From assembly GCA_002391675.1 (NCBI GenBank), contig DGFM01000010.1:41634-63270 (forward strand): DNA of 21,637 bases, given 5' to 3'. The notes below the pieces were generated by a model. It was given only the letters and a program-made list of their open reading frames with translations, searched no databases and was not told the origin of the DNA. A program made the position numbers and the translations under genes. How positions within the stretch are numbered: the stretch's first letter is position 1; every line of letters starts with the position of its first letter. The DNA is from Cloacimonetes bacterium UBA3900 (lineage in GTDB: Bacteria; Cloacimonadota; Cloacimonadia; Cloacimonadales; Cloacimonadaceae). Below are positions 14,706 to 21,364 of the stretch, in pieces.

Positions 14706-15038
14706 ATGAAAATCGCAATACCAACCGTAAACAAAGAGCTCTGCTCTCACTTTGGACACTGTGAAGCCTTCGCCATCTTCACCGTGGATGAAGGCGAGAT
14801 CGTTTCCCGCGAAGACCTTACGCCACCCGTGCACGAACCCGGCTCACATCCCGCTTTTTTGAGAGATCAAGGATGTAATGTGGTGATCGCTGGAGGCTTG
14901 GGCGGCCGCGCTCAAGACTTGCTCCATGGCTATGGCATCAGCACCGTGATCGGTGTGAAACCCATGCCGCTTGAAGAACTGGTAACCTGTTATATTGATG
15001 GCAGTTTGGAGGCAGGCGACAACCGCTGTGACCACTAA
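14706..15038 (+). CDS. NifX/NifB-domain protein (dinitrogenase iron-molybdenum cofactor family, ORP-like)
   Basis: This 110-residue protein is a single NifX/NafY/NifB C-terminal domain. Its start is MKIAIPTVNKELCSHFGHCEAFAIF (the family HFG motif), then VVIAGGLGGRAQDLL and an Ile/Val-rich end. Members bind metal clusters non-covalently; the Desulfovibrio orange protein of this fold holds a Mo-Cu sulfide cluster. The conserved segment P-x-x-H-E-P-G-x-H-P near residue 43 supplies two His, and Cys13, Cys19, Cys57, Cys95 and Cys108 are further possible ligands. AAGGAAG (14691-14697) precedes the ATG. The stop is one base from the next ATG. No nitrogenase gene is in view, so a role in nitrogen fixation is not indicated. 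Confidence 0.88.
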   Translation: MKIAIPTVNKELCSHFGHCEAFAIFTVDEGEIVSREDLTPPVHEPGSHPAFLRDQGCNVVIAGGLGGRAQDLLHGYGISTVIGVKPMPLEELVTCYIDGSLEAGDNRCDH

Positions 15039-15039
15039 A

Positions 15040-15891
15040 ATGAGAATCGCCATCACCAGCGGAAAAGGAGGAACCGGCAAGACCACCTTGGCGGTCAATC
15101 TGGCCCACTATCTGGCCAGAAAACATGATACGCTCCTGGTGGACCTTGACGTGGAAGAGCCCAACTGCCATGTCTTTATCAAAGGCAAGCTGCAGCAAAA
15201 AGAGGTGGCCAAGCGTATGGTTCCCGCCTGGAACATCCGCGCCTGCTCCATGTGTGGAAAATGCATCACCTGGTGCAGGTTCAACTCCCTCATCCGCTTG
15301 GGAAATACTATCCTGGTGCTGCCGGAGCTGTGTCACAGCTGCTATCTCTGCAGCGAGCTTTGCCCGGATGCGGCACTTCCCATGCAGGCTTTCCCTTTGG
15401 GTAAATTGAGCCGGATCAAAGACGGCGAGCTGGACTTTTTGGAAGCACGCATGGAAATCGGCGTGGAACAAGCCTCGCCCCTGATAAGCCAAGCCCTGGA
15501 TTATGTGGATAACCACTTTCCCGGCAAAGAGTTCCAGCTTTTGGACAGCCCTCCGGGGACGTCCTGTTCCATGATTGCAGCCACCAAAACGGCAGATTTT
15601 GCCATACTGGTAACCGAGCCCACGCCCTTTGGTTTGCACGACCTCAGCCTGGCTGTGGAAACACTCAGGCAGCTGCAGATTCCCATTGCGGTCGTGATCA
15701 ACCGCAGTGGCGCAAATGACGGCCTCATCGAGGAATATTGCTCACGCGAGAGCATCCCCATCTGGAGCAAGATTCCGCATCTGCGCAAGATCGCAGGCCT
15801 CTACAGTGAAGGACAGCTGCTCTATCAAAAGGTGCCCGAGCTGCAGCAAAGCCTGGATGAGATCATAGCCAAACTGGAGGAACTGTCATGA
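15040..15891 (+). CDS. MinD-type P-loop ATPase with inserted 2x[4Fe-4S] ferredoxin domain (first)
   Basis: This 283-residue protein has the deviant Walker A SGKGGTGKTT (7-16), VDLDVEEPN (34-42) and Walker B LDSPPGT (from about 168). A ferredoxin domain inserted at 65-112 has Cys 69, 72, 75, 79 and 98, 101, 104, 108, enough for two [4Fe-4S] clusters. I start at ATG 15040 because the P-loop follows at once; an upstream in-frame ATG at 14995 lies inside the NifX gene and adds unrelated residues. The stop-start spacing of one base suggests coupling with NifX. Relatives occur in the ORP operons of Desulfovibrio and are thought to assemble or insert metal clusters using ATP. The 3' end overlaps its paralog as ATGA. 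Confidence 0.88.
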   Translation: MRIAITSGKGGTGKTTLAVNLAHYLARKHDTLLVDLDVEEPNCHVFIKGKLQQKEVAKRMVPAWNIRACSMCGKCITWCRFNSLIRLGNTILVLPELCHSCYLCSELCPDAALPMQAFPLGKLSRIKDGELDFLEARMEIGVEQASPLISQALDYVDNHFPGKEFQLLDSPPGTSCSMIAATKTADFAILVTEPTPFGLHDLSLAVETLRQLQIPIAVVINRSGANDGLIEEYCSRESIPIWSKIPHLRKIAGLYSEGQLLYQKVPELQQSLDEIIAKLEELS

Positions 15892-16760
15892 AAGAAATAG
15901 TAGTGATTTCCGGTAAAGGTGGCACGGGAAAGACCTCTGTCTGCGCGGCTTTGGCCTATATCAAAGCAAATGAGCTGGTGCTTGCAGATTGTGATGTGGA
16001 TGCAGCGGACTTGCACCTGATCTTCCGGCCCAAGGTGCACAAGGATGAGCCCTTCTTCAGCGGCGTCAAAGCGGTGGTCGATCCTGCATCATGCACCAAT
16101 TGTGGCAAATGTGCTCAGGTCTGCCGGTTCGACGCCGTCAGGCAGGATGAAGATGCCCACTTCGTAGACCTCCTGGATTGTGAAGGCTGCGGCTACTGCG
16201 CTTTGATCTGCCCCGTAAATGCGATAACGATGCCCAAGCAGAAGGTGGGACGCGTTTTTGGCTCCGAAGCCAGAACCGGAACGCCCATGGCTCACGCCCG
16301 CCTGGATATCGGTGCAGACAACTCCGGCAAGCTGGTAACCAAGGTGAAAAGCGACTCCAAAGCTCTGGCCACGGAACACTCCCGCGAGCTCATCTTGGTG
16401 GACGGTTCACCGGGAATTGGCTGTCCTGTGATTGCCTCTCTTTCCGGTGCAGACTTGGCTCTAATGGTCACTGAACCCAGTATTTCAGGTTTGGAAGACC
16501 TCAAGCGCGTCTGCGAACTGGGCTCCAAATTTGACCTCAAAATGGCGTGTGTGATCAACAAGACAGACATCAACCCCAGGATAGCTACCGAGATACGCAA
16601 CACCATGAAACAAAGAAACATACCCATCCTGATGGAACTGCCCTACAGCAACGACTTTTCTGAGGCTATCAGCTTGGGACAGACTTTAACCGAATATAAC
16701 CCCTCCCAATGGCAGGCTCTATTTGAGCAGCTGTGGGAGAAAATACTCAAGGAGATATAA
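15888..16760 (+). CDS. MinD-type P-loop ATPase with inserted 2x[4Fe-4S] ferredoxin domain (second)
   Basis: This 290-residue paralog of the preceding gene product has Walker A SGKGGTGKTS (8-17), ADCDVDAADLH (33-43) and Walker B LVDGSPGIGC. Its eight ferredoxin Cys are at residues 69, 72, 75, 79, 98, 101, 104 and 108, exactly the numbers seen in the first paralog, so the insertion has been kept in register. Sequence elsewhere differs clearly, so the duplication is old. GGAGG (15876-15880) lies seven bases before the ATG, which overlaps the upstream stop. MinD proteins act as ATP-driven dimers, so a heterodimer of the two is plausible. The likely role is electron or cluster delivery to the NifX proteins encoded on both sides, which is inference. 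Confidence 0.88.
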   Translation: MKEIVVISGKGGTGKTSVCAALAYIKANELVLADCDVDAADLHLIFRPKVHKDEPFFSGVKAVVDPASCTNCGKCAQVCRFDAVRQDEDAHFVDLLDCEGCGYCALICPVNAITMPKQKVGRVFGSEARTGTPMAHARLDIGADNSGKLVTKVKSDSKALATEHSRELILVDGSPGIGCPVIASLSGADLALMVTEPSISGLEDLKRVCELGSKFDLKMACVINKTDINPRIATEIRNTMKQRNIPILMELPYSNDFSEAISLGQTLTEYNPSQWQALFEQLWEKILKEI

Positions 16761-17516
16761 ATGAAAATAGCAGTTACAGCGAAAGGCGGAAGCTGGGACA
16801 GCCCCGTTGATGCCCGTTTTGGCAGAGCAGACTATCTTGTCTTCTTCACCGAAGGCTCGGACGAACTGGAAGTGATAGACAACCGTGACATCCAAGACGT
16901 GGCACACGGCGCCGGCCCCAAGACCGCCCAATTACTCTATGACAAGGCACCCAATGTGCTGATCACCGGCAATGGCCCCGGCGACAACGCAACCGCAATC
17001 TTAAAGCATTTGGATATTGAACTTTATCTGGGCGCAGCGGACATGACCGTCCGTGAAGCCTATCAAGCTTACAAAGACAACAAACTAAACAAAAAGGAGT
17101 TAGCAATGCCTAAACTTGATGGAACTGGACCTATGGGAGATGGCCGTATGGGCAGAGGATTAGGACCCTGTGGACAGGAAGGACGCCCGGCAGCCGGCTT
17201 CCGCGAAGGACGCAGAGGCATGGGTATGGGTATGGGCAGAGGCAGGGGCATGGGCCCTTGCGGAAGAGGCGAACAGCACCGCCACGGACCCGGATTTGGA
17301 CACGGTGGTAGAGGACATTGTGGAGGACACCACCATCATGGCCACGGACATGGACACGGCAGACATCACTGCTGCTGCCACGGACACCATCACCATGGAT
17401 ATCATCACCCCACAACTGACATCTATCCTTACGACAAAGAATCTTTACTGGCTCATAAGAAGGAGCTGGAGGAGAGGATTGCCTGGATAGAAAACCAACT
17501 TAAGGAAGAGAATTGA
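16761..17516 (+). CDS. NifX-domain protein fused to a His/Cys-rich DUF5320-like tail
   Basis: Residues 1-112 of this 251-residue protein are a second NifX domain (MKIAVTAKGG, DARFGRADYLVFF, NVLITGNGPGDNATAIL). The rest resembles DUF5320 proteins, which normally stand alone and begin M-P-x-x-D-G-T-G-P-M-G. Here that start appears at residue 116 (MPKLDGTGPMGDGRMG). A Gly/Arg/Met-rich stretch follows, then a segment at about 172-217 with about 20 His and a CCC triplet. The tail ends in a Glu/Lys-rich coiled coil (LLAHKKELEERIAWIENQL). The His/Cys segment should bind metal (Ni, Zn, Cu or Co). An SD sits just before codon 116, so a shorter separate product is likely as well. The ATG directly follows the upstream stop. 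Confidence 0.85.
   Translation: MKIAVTAKGGSWDSPVDARFGRADYLVFFTEGSDELEVIDNRDIQDVAHGAGPKTAQLLYDKAPNVLITGNGPGDNATAILKHLDIELYLGAADMTVREAYQAYKDNKLNKKELAMPKLDGTGPMGDGRMGRGLGPCGQEGRPAAGFREGRRGMGMGMGRGRGMGPCGRGEQHRHGPGFGHGGRGHCGGHHHHGHGHGHGRHHCCCHGHHHHGYHHPTTDIYPYDKESLLAHKKELEERIAWIENQLKEEN
17094..17108 (+). promoter_or_regulatory. Internal ribosome binding site and start for a separate DUF5320-like product
   Basis: AAGGAG (17094-17099), a six-base spacer and ATG (17106-17108) lie in frame inside the NifX-DUF5320 gene. Translation from here would give 136 residues (17106-17516) beginning MPKLDGTGPMG, the usual start of stand-alone DUF5320 proteins. It may be a relic of two fused genes or a working second start. 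Confidence 0.65.
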
Positions 17517-17523
17517 CAAACTA

Positions 17524-18336
17524 ATGGAACAACAAAACAAAGAAGCACAGATCAAAGCAAACTTGGATAGAATCAAGCATCGCATTGTGGTAATGAGCGG
17601 CAAGGGTGGCGTGGGCAAGAGCTTCGTGGCTGTTAACTTAGCCTATGGCCTGGCCATGCAGGGCAAGAAGGTGGGCCTTTTGGATGTGGACATCCATGGC
17701 CCATCAGTGATCAAGCTTACTGGCCTGGAAGGCATACCCGTCGGTATGCATATGGAAAGCGGCAAAGCTATGCCCATTCAGGCGCTTTCCAACCTCTGCG
17801 TGCTCTCCATCGCCTCGTTGCTTGCCAACGACAGCGACGCCGTCATCTGGCGCGGGCCCATGAAGATGGCGCTGATACAGCAGTTCTTCAGCGATTTTTA
17901 TTGGGATGAGCTGGATTACCTGGTAGTGGATTGCCCTCCGGGAACAGGCGATGAGGTATTGAGCATCGTGCAGACATTAGAGCGCACCGATGGAGCCGTG
18001 ATTGTGACCACACCTCAGGATTTGGCTATCCTGGATGTGAAGAAATCGGTAGACTTTGCCGAGAAGCTCAAGGTACCCATCCTGGGAATCGTGGAGAACA
18101 TGAAGCTGTTCCGCTGTCCCAAATGTGGCGAAACCACACCCATCTGGCAAGGCAACCAACTGGAAAGGCTGATCTTCGATCACTCGCTCGACCTGATTGC
18201 CGAGCTGGAGATAGACCCCATGATCGCCAAATCCGCAGATGAAGGCAAGCCCTACATCTATTTCTACGGCAAGCAACCCTCTGCGCAGTTATTGATGCAG
18301 GCAGTGGAAAAGCTGATTGCCAAATGTGAAAGCTAA
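17524..18336 (+). CDS. Mrp/NBP35-family Fe-S cluster carrier ATPase
   Basis: Mrp proteins bind a labile [4Fe-4S] cluster at a dimer interface and pass it to target proteins with ATP. The 270-residue protein has Walker A SGKGGVGKSF (25-34), GLLDVDIHGPS, the Mrp segment VIWRGPMKMALIQQFF, Walker B DCPPGTGDE and the cluster-binding pair CPKC (Cys198 and Cys201) in ENMKLFRCPKCGETTPIW. It lacks the N-terminal DUF59 domain of long Mrp forms. The ATG has only a distant SD (AAGGAAGAG, 13 bases away) and lies seven bases after the upstream stop. Desulfovibrio ORP operons also carry an Mrp-type protein. It is the last gene before a strong terminator. Confidence 0.93.
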   Translation: MEQQNKEAQIKANLDRIKHRIVVMSGKGGVGKSFVAVNLAYGLAMQGKKVGLLDVDIHGPSVIKLTGLEGIPVGMHMESGKAMPIQALSNLCVLSIASLLANDSDAVIWRGPMKMALIQQFFSDFYWDELDYLVVDCPPGTGDEVLSIVQTLERTDGAVIVTTPQDLAILDVKKSVDFAEKLKVPILGIVENMKLFRCPKCGETTPIWQGNQLERLIFDHSLDLIAELEIDPMIAKSADEGKPYIYFYGKQPSAQLLMQAVEKLIAKCES

Positions 18337-18361
18337 AGATTCTCAAGAGCTTAAGCATCGT

Positions 18362-18390
18362 GCCCAGGCCTTTGTTGCCTGGGCTTTTTT
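18362..18390 (+). terminator. Rho-independent terminator of the ORP-like cluster
   Basis: A perfect 8-bp GC-rich stem, GCCCAGGC (18362-18369) with GCCTGGGC (18377-18384), has a seven-base loop and is followed by TTTTTT. It lies 25 bp after the Mrp stop. The convergent - strand gene ends at 18411 and could use the same stem, but on that strand no T-run follows it. Confidence 0.92.
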
Positions 18391-18410
18391 CTCACCTTGC
18401 AAAAAGGGCT

Positions 18411-20021
18411 TTAAAAGTAAAACTCCACCCCAAAGCCCAGATTCTCCTCTATCTCTTCCTTGCCTCTGATGCGCCCATCCTTGTTCACATCCCGGTAAAA
18501 CTCGCTGTATCTGCCCAGTAGATTGGCATTTTCGGCGATCTGATACCTGAGTTCAGCCACCAGATGCGCCCGTTCATTGCGCAGATGGACGAAGTCTATG
18601 CGGTCGGCATCAGTTTGCGAGTAGTAAAGAGATACCTGCTTGAATTTGGGGATGAAGCCGGGTGTGATGCCGAGCTTGAACCAGAGCGACTTCCCTGCCA
18701 CCCCACTGCTGCTATACATATCTTGATAGGCGAGCCGCAGGTAGGCGTAGTCTGGAAAATCGGCCTGGAGCAAGCCAAACCAGCCCAACGAGCTCGTGGT
18801 ACTCTCCAATATCTCGTCCTTGGTGCTCACAAAGTAGTGTTTCCTCCGGGTCTCAGGATCCTCAACCACCCTCACTTCACTGCGTTTACCCTCATAGGTC
18901 CTGTCAAAATAAGAGGGCAGAAAGCCGCTGCCAAAATTGCGAAACTCCAGCTTGGCCTGCAGGAATCTATACTGCGCCTTAAAGCCCGGAAAGACGAAGC
19001 CATGGCCATGGTTCTTGATGAAGGCCATTTCGCCGTAGGTACTCCAGAAAAACTTGCTCCTCTCCATCAAGGGCAGCTCAAAATCGAAGCTATAGATAGA
19101 GACCGGCCTTTTCTCGGTATAGCGGCTGAGGGAATCGGCATAGCAATTCATATCCAGGGGATAATCCGGATAGTAGGTAGCAAAATGGGGGAAAACCTCG
19201 TCTACATACGGGTTCATGGAGGGGTGGTCTATGATGCTGTTGCCGTTGAGGTCCCAGTCGATCTCATCCGGGATGCCGTCACCATCGGTATCCGCAGCAT
19301 AGGCCGGATCATCCGGAAAGTTGTCGTAGGCATCCGGCACCCCATCGCCGTCACTATCCACAAATCTGCCATACTGGTTTCTATCCCAGCCCGCATTGAG
19401 CCCCAGTGTAATTCTATTCAGCCAGGGGAGATCAATGGTTCGCAGCGGTTTGCCGCGCAGGCTGGCGGCGAGGATCTGGTTGCGGAAGATATCATGGCTA
19501 TAGACCTCCAGGCCCATGCCATAACAGTCTGTATTGACGCCGATATAGCTGCCGATGTTTTTCTCATCCGGATAGCGCAGCATATTGGAGAAGTTGTCAA
19601 AGATCAGCCCGTGCGCCAGCGTGTAATCCGCTATACATCCCGTTTTGAAGTAGAAGGGGTCGCGGCGGTCTCCATAGCGCACATAGAGCAGCTTACCCAC
19701 ATAGTCCTGCCAGCTGTCCCAAGATTCAAAGCTGACCTTGCCCTGCGCATCAATCAGCAGGTCTATATCCAAGCAAAGGCCTATCTTGCCAAATTCCAGC
19801 TCAGGGCGCAGACGTAGCTGCGAATAGGTGACGCCGTCTATGGTGATGGCTCCCACCGCGCAGGTGGCGAAATATTTGAGGGAATCAGCATCGCTGGGCA
19901 CATCCATGAAGGACGGCTCCGGCTCAGGGAAACTTGTCACTTCCGGGGTTTGCTCCTCTGCCTCCTGCGCCCAAACTACCAAGGGCAGGAAGAGACAGAT
20001 GACTATGATGAGCTTTTTGAT
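18411..20021 (-). CDS. Large outer-membrane beta-barrel protein with thrombospondin type 3 repeats; apparent ATC start
   Basis: This predicted outer-membrane protein has 536 residues if read from 20021. The frame opens at ATC (20021-20019), six bases after a perfect GGAGG, and encodes a textbook signal peptide (IKKLIIVICLFLPLVVWAQ). An in-frame TGA lies two codons upstream, so no ATG, GTG or TTG can serve upstream. The first standard start, TTG at 19982, would remove most of the signal. Residues 221-262 hold calcium-binding DSDGDGVPD and DTDGDGIPD repeats, followed by DLNGN. The rest alternates polar and aromatic residues as in barrels and ends in FGVEFYF, the terminal Phe of barrel proteins. 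Another DVNKDGRIRG lies near the C-terminus. The specific role, porin or surface binding, is unknown. Confidence 0.8.
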   Translation of the reverse strand: MKKLIIVICLFLPLVVWAQEAEEQTPEVTSFPEPEPSFMDVPSDADSLKYFATCAVGAITIDGVTYSQLRLRPELEFGKIGLCLDIDLLIDAQGKVSFESWDSWQDYVGKLLYVRYGDRRDPFYFKTGCIADYTLAHGLIFDNFSNMLRYPDEKNIGSYIGVNTDCYGMGLEVYSHDIFRNQILAASLRGKPLRTIDLPWLNRITLGLNAGWDRNQYGRFVDSDGDGVPDAYDNFPDDPAYAADTDGDGIPDEIDWDLNGNSIIDHPSMNPYVDEVFPHFATYYPDYPLDMNCYADSLSRYTEKRPVSIYSFDFELPLMERSKFFWSTYGEMAFIKNHGHGFVFPGFKAQYRFLQAKLEFRNFGSGFLPSYFDRTYEGKRSEVRVVEDPETRRKHYFVSTKDEILESTTSSLGWFGLLQADFPDYAYLRLAYQDMYSSSGVAGKSLWFKLGITPGFIPKFKQVSLYYSQTDADRIDFVHLRNERAHLVAELRYQIAENANLLGRYSEFYRDVNKDGRIRGKEEIEENLGFGVEFYF

Positions 20022-20027
20022 GCTTCA

Positions 20028-20032
20028 CCTCC
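20028..20032 (-). promoter_or_regulatory. Ribosome binding site that places the start at an ATC codon
   Basis: On the minus strand GGAGG is followed by the six bases TGAAGC and then ATC-AAA-AAG. The spacing is the same as for the two neighbouring barrel genes, both of which start ATG-AAA-AAG. This argues that initiation is meant to occur at 20021. Confidence 0.75.
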
Positions 20033-20050
20033 AATATTCAAGGTAAGGAC

Positions 20051-20079
20051 ACGTTAATTGGACACGCCTCCACGGTCAA
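20051..20079 (-). promoter_or_regulatory. Candidate promoter of the large outer-membrane protein gene
   Basis: On the minus strand TTGACC (20079-20074) is followed after 17 bases by TAACGT (20056-20051). The -35 is good and the -10 is poor. It lies between the upstream terminator and the GGAGG site. Confidence 0.4.
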
Positions 20080-20105
20080 GACAATTCTGATGAACTGTGA
20101 CTCAC

Positions 20106-20144
20106 ACAAAGAACCTGAGATGCTTTGGATCCCAGGTTCTTTGT
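20106..20144 (-). terminator. Perfect 12-bp hairpin terminator after the small barrel genes
   Basis: The arms ACAAAGAACCTG and CAGGTTCTTTGT pair perfectly over 12 bp, with a short extra GAT/ATC stem inside the loop. It lies 17 bp after the stop of the small barrel gene. In the minus direction the stem ends in TTCTTTGT rather than a clean T-run. The stem is symmetrical and might act on both strands. Confidence 0.7.
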
Positions 20145-20160
20145 AGCTCAATATAAGGTT

Positions 20161-20712
20161 TTATTGCCTGGGATTGGGATGCGCCAAGAGGCCAAGACGA
20201 ATGCCAAAGTAGCTAAAATCGTCGACCTGGTTGGTCGCTCCTGTCACTTTGAAATCTCCGATGCTGAACTTGTAATAAGCCTGAACGTCGAGATAGACGT
20301 TGGAGGCTATGGGCGCCAAAAAGCCCACCTTGGGAACGAGGGAATTGGCCTCGTAACCATAACTATCCAAGGTTATAAACCTATCTACACTGGTCTTTTC
20401 GTAGTGATAACTCATTCCGACATAGTAGTTTTTGTATAAACACTTACCACCTCCACCAAATCCCCACAGCGATATGCTGCCTTCTTTGTCTCCCAGATAG
20501 GCGTATTCTATTGCCACATCAGCAGCTATGTTTTTGGTGGCGAAGGCAGTGAGCTGAGGCTGGATACCCAAAACAAACAGCCGGCCTGAGTTTTTGAAGA
20601 TTTTGGCGGTGCCAAGTTCAATATTGCCACCCACCAGCAGATCTCCGCTTCGGAAGGCAAAAACGGCACTCAGCGACGTCAACAGGGCGATGAGCACGAT
20701 AATCTTTTTCAT
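20161..20712 (-). CDS. Small outer-membrane beta-barrel protein (paralog 2)
   Basis: This is a predicted 183-residue exported protein. I start at ATG 20712 because GGAG (20722-20719) lies six bases upstream and the signal peptide (MKKIIVLIALLTSLSAVFA) begins there; in-frame ATGs at 20724 and 20745 lie on or before that site. The mature part alternates polar and hydrophobic residues, with many Tyr, Phe and Gly, as in an eight-strand barrel. It is a tandem paralog of the preceding gene product: PKVGFLAPIASNVYLDVQAYY matches PKLGYLIPIVPNAYLDLQAFY, and FGIRLGLLAH matches AAVRLGIQVH. The gap between the two genes is 29 bp, so they form an operon. The ligand or function is unknown. Confidence 0.75.
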   Translation of the reverse strand: MKKIIVLIALLTSLSAVFAFRSGDLLVGGNIELGTAKIFKNSGRLFVLGIQPQLTAFATKNIAADVAIEYAYLGDKEGSISLWGFGGGGKCLYKNYYVGMSYHYEKTSVDRFITLDSYGYEANSLVPKVGFLAPIASNVYLDVQAYYKFSIGDFKVTGATNQVDDFSYFGIRLGLLAHPNPRQ

Positions 20713-20741
20713 CTCTTTCTCCATTTTCCTAAACACTTGAT

Positions 20742-21242
20742 TCATTGATCCGAATCAGCCTGAGGTTTTTTACCAAGGTGCACCTGTATACCCAAGCGAA
20801 CAGCTGCATAGTCCTCTTCGAGTTTATTTGAGCTAAGGGCTCGCCGGTAGAAAGCCTGGAGATCCAAGTAGGCATTGGGCACGATGGGGATAAGATAGCC
20901 CAGCTTGGGGGTAACTTCATAGTAAGAAACAGCCGTACCAGCCAGCACACTGAAACTCGCCCCTGCGTATATGTTTTTGTGAAACAACCTCGCACCTGCT
21001 CCGACATTCATGATCCTGATCAACGGGCCGGTATGGCCAAAAATCAGGTCTAAGCAGATGGCTTCATCCAAAAATACACCCACCTGTGGATACAAACCAA
21101 GGTCGGTAACGATTTGGTTCTTTGTCTTGTGTTCTCTGGATATGAGCTCGGCATATCCGCCCAACAACACATCCTTGCGTTGAAAGGCAAAGCCGGCACT
21201 CACAGCCAGCAACACGACGATCAGCACGATGTACTTTTTCAT
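20742..21242 (-). CDS. Small outer-membrane beta-barrel protein (paralog 1)
   Basis: This is a predicted 166-residue exported protein. ATG 21242 is chosen because AAGGAG (21254-21249) stands six bases before it; the in-frame ATG at 21248 touches the site directly. The signal peptide is MKKYIVLIVVLLAVSAGFA, followed by FQRKDVLLGGYAEL. In the second paralog the signal is followed by FRSGDLLVGGNIEL, so similarity begins at the mature N-terminus. Alternating short strands rich in Gly and aromatic residues point to a barrel of the OmpW or OMP_b-brl kind. It is the first gene of a two-gene operon. An 8-base tandem repeat (GTAAACAA twice) lies just before the ribosome binding site. No clear promoter was found upstream. 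Confidence 0.75.
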   Translation of the reverse strand: MKKYIVLIVVLLAVSAGFAFQRKDVLLGGYAELISREHKTKNQIVTDLGLYPQVGVFLDEAICLDLIFGHTGPLIRIMNVGAGARLFHKNIYAGASFSVLAGTAVSYYEVTPKLGYLIPIVPNAYLDLQAFYRRALSSNKLEEDYAAVRLGIQVHLGKKPQADSDQ

Positions 21243-21364
21243 CTTCATCTCCTTGTTTACTTGTTTACACGAAAAGGGGTTATCTGTTTATGCCCCAATA
21301 TACGATGCAAGATTCAGGCCAATTGTTAAGAAATGTTTGCTCTTGATAAGTCTAAAATCATCTT

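Noticed and set aside
14995..15039. Earlier in-frame ATG for the first ferredoxin ATPase.
   Set aside because: It lies inside the NifX gene and the family begins directly at the P-loop strand.
14220..18336. Nitrogen fixation cluster suggested by the NifX domains.
   Set aside because: No nifH, nifD, nifK, nifE, nifN or radical-SAM NifB is present; NifX-like domains are common in ORP-type and other systems.
18564..19817. 417-codon open frame on the + strand opposite the outer-membrane protein.
   Set aside because: It is antisense to a protein with signal peptide, calcium repeats and terminal Phe; its own translation shows no domain.
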